Positions 25,973-38,200 of a DNA stretch of 64,000 nucleotides are shown here, piece after piece. The position numbers and the translations under genes were made by a program. The first letter of the stretch is position 1, and every line of letters starts with the position of its first letter. Below the pieces are notes generated by a model. It was not told the DNA's origin and ran no database searches. It saw only the letters and a program-made list of their open reading frames with translations. The DNA comes from Anadara kagoshimensis (taxonomy: Eukaryota; Mollusca; Bivalvia; Arcoida; Arcidae): NCBI GenBank assembly GCA_021292105.1, contig CM037869.1, forward strand, positions 29,713,536 through 29,777,535, given 5' to 3'.

Positions 25973-26214
25973 TTACTCTTGTAACAGCTGTATGGCATCA
26001 TCTAGGGAATTGTCTGTCTGTCGTAAAATATCTTGTAATATTTCTCTATCATAACAGTGTGGAAACATATCCTGTAATATTTCAACATTCCTGTCAAATA
26101 CTGAAGAGTTCCTATCAGGGGAGATAATATTACTTGACTGTTCTACAGGCACATAAGTAACATCTGCTTTTGGATCAGTAAATCCTGTTGCACCTAGTGT
26201 GTCGTTATGGTTAC
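25973..26214 (-). other. EPSTI1: EPSTI1-like last exon (CUE domain)
   Basis: Acceptor GTATATTTTAG precedes GTAACCATAAC at 26214; phase 1 gives GNHNDTLG. The C-terminal 40 residues have the CUE pattern: VEILQDMFP (the MFP motif), a central helix, then SLDDAIQLLQE with the di-leucine. The stop TAA is at 25975-25973. Confidence 0.88.
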
Positions 26215-29200
26215 CTAAAATATACAAAAAATAAATATTTTCTTAGATTTTATTTATTTATACATTTTATATCATAAGCAAGAAATCTGTGAGCTACTGG
26301 TCACTTAGTATACCTCTGCTTTTAACTTCAACCATTGGCCATAAATTTCGAAAAACAAACTACTAAGTCTGTAAACAGGAAGTGGATGCCCAGTCAGACT
26401 CAAAATCAGTACTTGTGGCATGGAACCTCATACTGAATTGTTATAGAAATTTCAAGTGGCAGTGTTTAGTTGTTGCAAAGAAAACTGTTAAAAAACTGTT
26501 TGTTTTCAACAAAAGGACGGAGGAAATGTCATTTATATCTGAAACAAACAAATAATATAAAGGGATAAGACAAGGCACAATAGTGTCACTCTTATGATGC
26601 ACTTATCATAAAAAACACCATGGTTTCCTAGCATGTCAACTGAAAAAAACTATATTCTCCTAAAATGTCAACTGAAAAAATCCTTGTTTTTCTAGTATGT
26701 CAAATGATAAAATCACCATTTCCATGGCATGTTATTTCAATGAATGCTTCTCTTTCTGGCCTGTTGACTGAAAATTATTGTTGCCGTAATTCCAACATCA
26801 ATTTACCTCCAAGTGAGGCTCTTTAGAATGCTTGTTAGATGAGTGGCATGTTTAACAGATTTTATTAAAAAATGAAAACCTAAGTAATGATATGTTCTTG
26901 TTTTATTTAATGAAGGTATGAGGTATACTCTTGGATACGTGTGGAACTTTTTATAAAATCTCAATAACAGAAACTGTTTGGCTTACCTTAAGATTTTTAA
27001 TCATGACCTTAATATGTATCCATTTACATTAAATAAAAGGAAACATGATTAGGAATATAAAGTGTGTGTGTGTGTGTGTGCATGTGCATGTGTGTGTGTG
27101 TGTGTGTGTGTGTGCATGTGCATGTGTGTGTGTGCGTGTGTGTGTGTATTCCTGAATGATTTCAAAACATACAGGTTAGGAATACATGGAATAGAAACAC
27201 CTGTATAACCCTGTATCCCGTGAATTCGCATTAGCCGATAGAATTCAGTTAAAAATGACTTACATGAATGAAGCTGTCGAATATGCCATATCAAAAGATC
27301 AGAGGGACAACAGCTACCTTTCAATTAATTGCTTAATTTTAACTCTCAAAAACTACAGGGAATATTAAAAAATTAGTCATGTACATGTAGATTGAAAAAA
27401 ATAGTATTTTTAAATACTTATCTTAAAAACAAGACTGCTAATGAACAAGTATTTATTTCTCAACAAACTTTTATCAAAAAAGTTTATTAAAATTTATTCA
27501 TATAAATTAAAAGGAAAAAAAATTAAAAAGCTGAGAATATTTTTAAAAAATATTCAAAATATGAAAAAAATATGTTCTTAAAAGACATGTGAAATTTCAA
27601 GTCTATCGAAATGATATCAAGTAATAGATAAGATATCTAAATTTGAATCATATCATTATCCCATTTAAAACATGTTTTCTCGTCACTGAAAATGTGATCG
27701 AACTATAATACAAAGCAGACCTACACATATGGTCTAACACACTGCCAGTTATGGTCACAGGGGGGTAGCCTAGTGTGATCCAGTTGACACCAACACCACT
27801 AAAGTGTGCTAATATAACCCTAACCTAGGGCTTACTTAAGACGTCTAATATGTGCTAATATAACCCTAACCTAAGGCTTACTTAAGGCGTCTTATATGTG
27901 CTAATATAACCCTAACCTAAGGCTTACTTAAGGCGTCTTATATGTGCTAATATAACCCTAAGCTAAGGCTTACTTAAGGCGTCTAATATGTGCTAATATA
28001 ACCCTAAGCTAAGGTTTACTTAAGGCGTCTAACATGTGCTAATATAACCCTAACCTAAGGCTTACTTAAGGCGTCTTATATGTGCTAATATAACCCTAAG
28101 CTAAGGCTTACTTAAGACGTCTAATATGTGCTAATATAACCCTAAGCTAAGGCTTACTTAAGGCGTCTAATATGTGCTAATATAACCCTAACCTAAGGCT
28201 TACTTAAGGCGTCTTATATGTGCTAATATAACCCTAACCTAAGGCTTACTTAAGGCGTCTAATATGTGCTAATATAACCCTAACCTAAGGCTTACTTAAG
28301 GCATCTTATATGTGCTAATATAACCCTAAGCCAAGGTTTACTTAAGGCGTCTAACATGTGCTAATATAACCCTAACCTAAGGCTTACTTAAGGCGTCTAA
28401 TATGTGCTAATATAACCCTAAGCTAAGGCTTACTTAAGGCATCTTATATGTGCTAATATAACCCTAACCTAAGGCTTACTTAAGGCGTCTTATATGTGCT
28501 AATATAACCCTAACCTAAGGCTTACTTAGGGCGTCTTATATGTGCTAATATAACCCTAACCTAAGGCTTACTTAAGGCGTCTTATATTGTAATATAACCC
28601 TAACCTAAGGCTTACTTAGGGCGTCTTATATGTGCTAATATAACCCTAACCTAAGGCTTACTTAAGGCATCTAATATGTGCAAATATAACCCTAACCTAA
28701 GGCTTACTTAAGGCGTCTTATATGTGCAAATATAACCCTAAGCTAAGGTTTACTTAAGGCGTCTTATATGTGCTAATATAACCCTAACCTAAGGCTTACT
28801 TAAGGCGTCTTATATGTGCAAATATAACCCTAAGCTAAGGTTTATTTAAGGCATCTAATATGTGCTAATATAACCCTAAGCTAAGGTTTACTTAAGGCAT
28901 CTAATATAATTTATAGTGAGCAGTATTTATTCTGACTTGATTGTTCCAGGATTTTTTTTACCTGTTATTACTTGTTTGGTTGTTGTTTTCTTTTCAAATC
29001 GTCTTAGGAATTCATCATTTTTTCTATAAAAAACAAACTCAACATTAATATCTATCTAAGACACAATTATAAAGTTAATGATCATTGTATATGTAATGCT
29101 CCTTGATTACTTTGCCATCTTATTTATCACTGCGGAACAGTAAAACCCCGTTATAATGCCCCTTGATAATTTTATCATCTCACACACTGTTGCAGAACAG

Positions 29201-32200
29201 TAAAACCCCATTATAATGCCCCTTGATAATTTTATCATCTCACACACTGCTGCAGAACAGTAAACCCCTCATTATAATGCCCTTGTTAACTTTATCACCT
29301 CACACACTGTTGTAGTACAGTAACCCCCATTATAATGCCCCTTGTTAACTTTATCATCTCACACACTGTTGCAGAACAGTAAAACCCCATTATAATGCCC
29401 CTTGATAATTTTATCATCTCACACACTGCTGCAGAACAGTATAACCCCTCATTATAATGCCCCTTGTTAACTTTATCACCTCACACACTGTTGTAGTACA
29501 GTAACCCCCATTATAATGCCCCTTGTTAACTTTATCATCTCACACACTGTTGCAGAACAGTAAAACCCCCATTATAATGCCCCTTGATAATTTTATCATC
29601 TCACACACTGTTGCAGAACAGTAAAACCCTCATTATAATGCCCCTTGATAATTTTATCACCTCACACACTGTTGCAGAACAGTATAACCCCCATTATAAT
29701 GCCCCTTGATAATTTTATCACCTCACACACTGTTGCAGAACAGTATAACCCCCATTATAATGCCCCTTGATAATTTTATCACCTCACACACTGTTGCAGA
29801 ACAGTATAACCCCCATTATAATGCCCCTTGATAATTTTATCACCTCACACACTGTTGCAGAACAGTATAACCCTCATTATAATGCCCCTTGATAATTTTA
29901 TCACCTCACACACTGTTGCAGAACAGTAAAACCTCCATTATAATGCCCTTTGATAATTTTATCACCTCACACACTGTTGCAGAACAGTATAACCCTCATT
30001 ATAATGCCCCTTGATAATTTTATCACCTCACACACTGTTGCAGAACAGTAAAACCTCCATTATAATGCCCTTTGATAATTTTATCACCTCACACACTGTT
30101 GCAGAACAGTATAACCCTCATTATAATGCCCCTTGATAATTTCATCATCTCACACACTGTTGCAGAACAGTATAACCCCCATTATAATGCCCCTTGATAA
30201 TTTCATCATCTCACACACTGTTGCAGAACAGTATAACCCTCATTATAATGCCCCTTGATAATTTCATCATCTCACACACTGTTGCAGAACAGTAAAACCC
30301 TCATTATAATGCCCTTTGATAATTTTATCATCTCATACACTGTTGCAGAACAGTAAAACCCCCATTATAATGCCCCTTGATAATTTTATCATCTCACACA
30401 CTGTTGCAGAACAGTATAACCCTGTTATAATGCTCCTCGACTTTACAATCTCGCTTATGGCCCCTGAGTACAATAAATCCCTGTTATATTGCCCCTAAAA
30501 CAATTGCCACCTCTCTTATTGTTGCAGTATAGTAAAACCTCATTTTTGCCCCTTGATAACTCTGCCACCTCACTCTGTTATAATGCAACCTCAATAATTC
30601 TGCCACCCTAGTACAGTAAAACCCCATTTTTGCTGTATAATACCTATATTTCGCTGTGGTTTTATTTTCACTATATTCTGGGTCAAGTATATTCCCGCGA
30701 AAATAAAACCGCTGCAAATATACACTGGAATAACCTAAGGCCCATTAATCTTCCTAGAGTCGATTTCCTTTAATCAGATTAAATCACAAAAATTTGACAC
30801 TGCGAATACACTAGTCATCGTCAAACCGCAAAAATTTGACACCATGAAAATAAAGCAATATACAGTAGTTTTGCCACTTTACTTATGGCCACAGTAAAAC
30901 CCTGTTATAATGCCCCTTGATAACACTGCCATTTCACTTATTGCCTGGTAAAACCTTGTTATAATGCCCCTTGATAACCCTTCAAACTCACTAAATTTGC
31001 ACCCTTTTATAATGCCCTGTGATAACTTTGCCATCCCACTTATAATGCCACCTAACTAATCGCCTAGTAAAATCCTTATATGATGTCCCTCAAAAATTTT
31101 GCCACTTCTCTTATTGTCACAGAAAAACCCTGTTATAATGCCCCTTAATAACAAGGCCACTTAAATTATATAAGATAGAAAGAAGAAACTAACCTCTTCC
31201 TGTCTTCATCCCACTTCAGTTGTTGTTCTCTTTGTTGCTGTAAGCTCATCTGCTCATTTTTAACAGTCTACAAACAAAGACAAAACTAATGATAGACAAA
31301 TAATTCAATTTTCGTTTGTTTCAAGCATTTTGATTTGTCAGATCTTTTGTGTTATTTTTCCATGACAGAAATTGGCTCCTCTCCAACTTTAATTGCCGGA
31401 ACTACATGGACGATGCATAACAAACAATTGTATTCTTTCGCCATGGCGATGTCCAAATAATTATTCATTAAGTTGTCACATACACTTATTTATTGTTTTT
31501 TTTAAATTATAAATTGAATTATAAGAAATAAAGTTAAATTTTCTTTTTGTTATGGAAGTATGAAAGAATTGGACATTGCACACATAACATAATTGGCTAT
31601 GCGAATTATTCAGTATGCAAAATGTCCAATTCTTTCTTACTTCCATAACAAAAAGAAAATTTAACTTCATTTGTATAATAGAATAAAGCCACTCTTTGTA
31701 GTAAAAACTAATAGAATATTACACCAGCAACAGTGTAAGACAGATATATCTCAAACGAGAATGAATATTTCTGTGTCCAGAACAAGCCTTAGCAAGTTCA
31801 TATATCATCAAATTTTGTTGACATTCTTGCATAAAAATGATAATGACATCATCAATTTAGTGCCCATAAGCGAAATCATGACGAGCCAAACAGCATGTGT
31901 AGGTGGTCTTACACAGGGGGATGTAAGACAGAGATATCTTGCACCTCAACCTTACAATCAATGGAATACTGTACGTGTACCAATTTTTGTGGGATTCGGA
32001 TATTAGCGCCTTTCGCGCTCCAGTTATTGCGCTAATTTAAGTGCAGCGCTAAAATATCTCAGTATGAAGGAGACAAATATTTTGCCTTATGTGCACGAAT
32101 TTAAGAATGCGCTAATTAGTCTGCACCCCCCTTAGAGCGCTAAAATTTGAGTGCGCTAATTTAAGTACACGTACAGTAATTGGTGTAGTATTGGAGAAAA

Positions 32201-35200
32201 CAAAATCTCAACCAAGGTGTGTATAGGTCTGGACAAAAGAATCTTGTCCCAAAGGTTGAGATTTCTAGGTCTTCACTACAAAACAGGGATTGAGTCTCTT
32301 TTTAAAATATCCAATGTATGCCTCATTTGTACATGTTGTATAGCTTTCATAGTAAGAATATCCTAAAAGTACAAAATAAGTCTGACCTTGACTAAAAAAA
32401 AGGTAGTGAAAGTACTTGCCCAAATTCACTTATAATTTTATAAATTAAAGTCAGGAGGCCCTTTGGAAGAGAACTTAAAAATTGATGCCCTGTGTCACAT
32501 CTGACTAGAACCCTCCCTTTACATTGAATTGAGCGCAACTAGAAAGGTAAAAATCTCTCCCACTTCACTTATATCTGGTGATGTTTCAATATAAGTGAAA
32601 TATTTGTGACTTAAAACTCTATTCAATACATATTACTATACCATTTTTAATTTTATAGCACTAGACGACCATTTTGGAATCAGTAGTGCTTGGATCAGAA
32701 TAATAAAACCAAAACCATTAAATCATGTGTATGTGATTTTCAAGTAAAAAATCTGTATGTTGGTTTTTTGTTTTTTGATAGTTTATTGACTACCTTCTGT
32801 CTTTGTGCCTCTTTTCTCTGTTGAAATGTTAATTCCTCTTGTTTCTTTTTGTCTTCTCTCCATTTCTGTTGCTTCAGCTGTGAAAAAAAAAATGATATTT
32901 ATGATATTCTTTAATTATTGTTTTCTTTTCTGCAGGCGGGGAACGTGAGGACATTTAACCTTAACCTTAATTCTCTTAGTGCCAGGGGTCACACATGGTT
33001 TACACATCATTCCTCCATGTTGGTCGGTTTGAGGCCACACGATGTGCCGCATTCCAGGTGTTCCAGCCTGCACCGTTCTGTTCTACTTCAACCATCCGCC
33101 TCCAAGTTCTTTTAGGACAACCTCTTTTCTTTCTACCCTCAGGAGTCCACCCAAGCGCAACAGCAGTCATCTGTCTGTCCTTTCTTCAGTATGTGGCCGA
33201 ACCAGTTCCATCTCTTCCTCCTCACTACATCATTAATCTTCTCAACTTCTGCCATTTCAAGGACTGTTTGTTGGTGACATGTACATGTAGTGCTTTAATT
33301 TATATTACAAGTACATTGCAAAGCAAATTGTATAATTTTTGCTAGCATGTTATGACAAGTTTACTTTGCACTGCAATGGTAGTTATATCGTTATACAGTA
33401 CAGGCCTTTGAACTAACAAATAAGTGAATGGGCTGCTCATTTCTTCCTCTCATTATTTGTATGTTTATAGCAGCTGCAGTCTAAATCTTAGGAGCTTTTA
33501 GTTCACTAGCCATCCTACCTAAGCCACTCCATAGCCGAGCTTTGACACCTTCTTGTTAGCTCGGTGTTAAACCTTAGACAGATCTGTACTGTAAATGCCA
33601 TTTCTAGACAGTTCAATCATTATATTTACATTTCACATTTTACTGAAAATCTTTATTGTTATTTAGCCTGAAATAATTCAATTTACATTTGTAAAAAGCA
33701 TTTTGATTGAGTAGCATCATACTGACTAGTTTTGTGATTTTGTAAAAGTTTTTGATGTGAATTGATTGTATAACCTACCCGAGCATCATATTGACTAGTC
33801 CTGTGATTTTGTGAAAGCTTTTGTCGTGAATCTGTTTGGGATATCTGGCCACCACCTGTAAATAAAAAATAACAACTTCTTTTCCATAATCTGTGAAAAC
33901 TAGGTCAAAGGTAAACTTGTGAGAAAAATCTGTTATATAAAAAATCATACCAATGTATGTCCAAATCACAATCACAAAGAAAAGTAAAAACTTTGAAACT
34001 TTTAAACATGTGAACTTCCACCAGTGAAGTAAGGTCAGGTGCTCCAGAAGGGGAGGCACCTCCTGTTTAGCTAGCTACACCAGCCACATGTGAAATTAAA
34101 ATTGAGAATGAAAGGATCGATTGATTGAATAGGTTTATATGTCCAAGTCCAGAATATCTCACTTATATCGAGATGTCACCAGCTACATATGAAATGGCAG
34201 AAATTTTGACCTTTTCAGTATGTATGCTCAGGGCACTGTACAGGGAGGGTTCTTTTATGTGTCATGTCTGCCATAACACAGGGAATCAGTTTTTAATGTC
34301 TCTCCCGAAGGATCTTGTGACTTTCACTTCTAAATGTCAAGTGCTTAGCAAAAAAAATGGACACTTCCTATTTTCAAGTCTTGTTCAGACCTGATTGGGG
34401 TTTAAATGCCATGACCTCCAACATATAGCGTGAGCATTCTACCAACTAAGCTACCATAGTGGTAAACACTATAGTAAAGCAGACTAAACACTTTACTCAA
34501 TTACTAAAGACTTTCAATGCAGCATGTTTCATACTATACTGTAAAGGGGAATATTTTCGCAGGGTGAAAATTTTGCGATTTCTGAAATCTCACATTTTGC
34601 GTGGGTGTAATTTTCACTTACCGGTAAACAATATGAGTGGGTGTATATACTATATGTGTGATGTATTAACCAGTATAGTAGACATTTTCGCGTGGGTAAA
34701 ATTTTCGTGGTAATTTCTTTAGCACGAAATATGCGGAATTTTTACCCATGCAAAAATTTCCCCCTTTACAGTAATACCCGAAAGATCAGCATTGTTTTTA
34801 CACTTGAATTCATGCAAAAGTATCCGACATTTCCCAGACAAAATTCCATTTTCCCCCTGATATTATAACACAAGAATGTCACTTGACACAACAAGTTATG
34901 CCTGCTGACATTTTAGCCATTAAACTATTAGTAAAGATGGCAATGATAGCAAAGTACAAAGGGACATAAAATATTCTGTATCTGTTAAGGTACTTTGATG
35001 GATCCAATTCTGGATATACTATATAAAACGAAACATTCGTGAGGAAAAAATATTTGCGATTTTCACGGCAAATCTTGTACTGCAAATATACAACTGTATC
35101 TTCTTAGCGAAAGTATCTTGTTTCCTTTGGTACACTTTCCATACAGTAGGAACCGAGGAAGTTTCTTACCACAAAAGTTTAGAAGGTCAAAACCGCGAAA

Positions 35201-38200
35201 GTTTACTACCGCTAATGTTTATTCTTATACAGTATGACCAACAGGAGTTGAGTTAAATATTGGTGTTTAACGCCCCAGTCAAGAATATTTCATTTATATC
35301 GAGACGTCGCCAGCTATAGGCGAAGGGGGGCAGAAATTTTACCTGTGCGTTGCGCTTATGGCATTATACAGCAGGGTTCTTTAGCGTGCCCAGCCCACCG
35401 TGACACGGGACCTCCTTTATTTTAAGTTCCCATCCAAAAGAACCGTGACTTTCATTTCGTAATGCCGAGTGCTTGGTGAAAGAACAGTCACTACCCACTT
35501 TCAAGTCTTGGGTCAGACTTGCCGGGGTTCGAACCCACGACCTTCCACTTACGGAGCGAGCACTCTACCAACTGAGCTACCGCAGTGGTCAAACCAACAG
35601 GAAGTAGTAGTAATGTGGGAGAGAAAAACAAAAACTAAGGTTCTAGCCCATAATGTGTCATGTTTTGTTCAGTGTGAGACAGAGTAGATCATAAAAGAAA
35701 AAAACATGATAAAATTTCAAAGGGGAACAACTCTTGAGAAAGAAATTCCATGAAAAAGCAGGGATGAAGCTTAACTATTTTGATTTGGGGACCCAGATCA
35801 CTTCAGAAAAGAAGTTGTAATAGTAGTGAATAGCTAAAATGTTTAAAATTTAGGGACCCAGACTTATTTTAGGAACCATGGGCTACTGGGCTTGCCCGCT
35901 TATTGTAATCACTGTAAAAGAAACAACTCAATCTTGGGAAAGGAAAATAAAATTGCATGGCCATTCCATGATATTTCTTTATTTTCCAAATTCTCTGATA
36001 TTTTTTTAAATTTCCTGACTCCGAAAAAAATCATTGACTTTCCCTTGACACATGGGAAACATGATCAGTCCACAATCTTAACCACTTCACCATTTCTATG
36101 AAATGGCCTTGTAAGTATAGTTGGTTACCTGCTGTCCCTACATAACTGACATGTCCTAGTCGATTCCTTTCTTTAAAAGCATGGTAGTTTTCCTCTTCTT
36201 TTCTAGCCTCTAAAACATATTTACAAATGAATAAATGAATTAATCTTGAAAACAATTTTAGTTTCATAATATCGGTCCAAGCACTACTAGTGAGGAATTG
36301 TATTCCGAAACGGCCATCTAGTGCTGTAAAAATTAAAACAGGTATTTAATTATGTAATTACAAAACAGAACACCACCAAAGAAATATAGCACTGCAGTGC
36401 TGATCTACAGGGTAGTTGCAAATATGTTGTGAGGAGTGCCAGCATTGTTGTACTATACCAATGGTGCTCTAAAAATTGGAAGAACATCAACAAAGCAAAG
36501 TCTTTATGAAAGCTGCAGTGTTTAATCTAGAATATTTTTTCAGAAGGGGTCATGTTCAAAAACTGTCCTTATATCATTGCATACACATAGTGTTTAATAT
36601 GGCTATATAAGATATAAGTTCTTAATCATGGGGTCATTTAGCAAAATGAAAGATCAATGCAGAGCTACCAACCCTATTTTGTGTAATTGTGGGTCCGACC
36701 TAAATCTGATTGTGTCTGGGTGCATTCCTCCCAAAAGAATTGAAAATTAGATTTTAAAAAATATGGTGCATTCTCATTTGGTTTCTTCGAGAAATTTATT
36801 TAATGCACATAGTGATTTTTCACCTGCCGAGTCCTGGACACAAAATTAATCCACTAAAACCTTAGTACAACTGTGTAAATTAATCCAATTCGCCATGATT
36901 ACAGGTGGATTTGAGTGGTAATGAATGAACATTGCAAATCTTCAAACCCTATGGTAAATCATCAAGTTGCGTGTCAGTCCCCTTTTTTGCGAGTCAGTGG
37001 GAATTAAAGTCCAAATCTGGGTTGGACCCAAGGGTTGACGGTCAGTTGGCAGCTGTGTCAACGCATAGATCCATGGCCCCTTTAGAATGAACAATGAAGC
37101 TGGTTTTTCTCATTCCAAAAAAAAAAAAGTTACAGAAAATTAATTTTAGCATCTTATAACTTATGTCACATGTAAGTGAAATACTGATTAAAAGAAATAA
37201 CTATTTCTTAAACATGTTAAATATCTGTAGACACTGATAATACAAAATAGATAGAGGAATTGTTGCCATTAGCAAAGTGAACAGACTGTTGCCACCTAGA
37301 AGACTCGGATGCACCACTCATGCCAAGTCACTACAGTTTCTGACCTGTCAAACTGATACCAGGAAGATGTCCTTCTTCCCAAGGACAGTACGGGACTGGA
37401 ATGCTTTGCCTCCAGACATGGTAAATGCAGATACACTAGAGGACTTCTGTTCTGTAATGTCCAAACTCTTTTAATTCCTGATTATTTTAAAGTTTTAACC
37501 TTGTACAGTTTCCTGCACTTGTTCACTCCGACAAATATCAGTATCTTCAACCAGTTGAAGGTGGATATAACCCGGAAGAAGAAGAGTACATAGAAGCTAT
37601 TATCAGTAACCATGGCAACTGGTAATAGTTAAGAATAATTAAATACTGTCATGCCATTCAAGGAGAGATAACCAGACACTAAGAAGTACAATAAAAACTT
37701 GATAAATCACCAACATTTGTTCAATAAAATGTTGGTATTACTGTAACGGGAAGGGAAAAAATGCGGACACAGATTGGGGATCTAACCCCTGACCTTCCAT
37801 GCTATAGGCGAGTGCTCTACCAACTGAGTTATCCAGACCATTACATCACAAAAAGGCTTGGCAATAACTTAAGGCAGTGATTTTGTTACATTTTTGAAAA
37901 CTACCTTCTGTATTTGAGATTGAGAAAATAGAATTTCTGAGATCAGGGATCATACCGACATGTGGACTCCAAATTTAAGGACTTTTTAGGGTCTTTTCAG
38001 GGTCTTATTAGCAAATTTAAGGCCTAATCAGAGGGACAATTTTACTGAAAAATACTGGTGCAAAGGCAATTCAATAAATAAAACAATTACTTATGTGTCT
38101 ATAGTAACAACACTTGAAGTGGAGGTTGAAGTTAGGTGTTCAGGGGGGCCAGGTACCTTTAAATTGCTCATTTCAACCCAGCTTATTAATTTATTTATTT

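Noticed and set aside
27805-30440. CRISPR-like arrays (regular repeats at 27.8-30.4 kb and 8.3-11.3 kb)
   Set aside because: Units are head-to-tail with no unique spacers, and the sequence is animal.
32918-33345. Plus-strand frames of up to 116 residues
   Set aside because: Antisense of a LINE remnant that reads sensibly on the minus strand.
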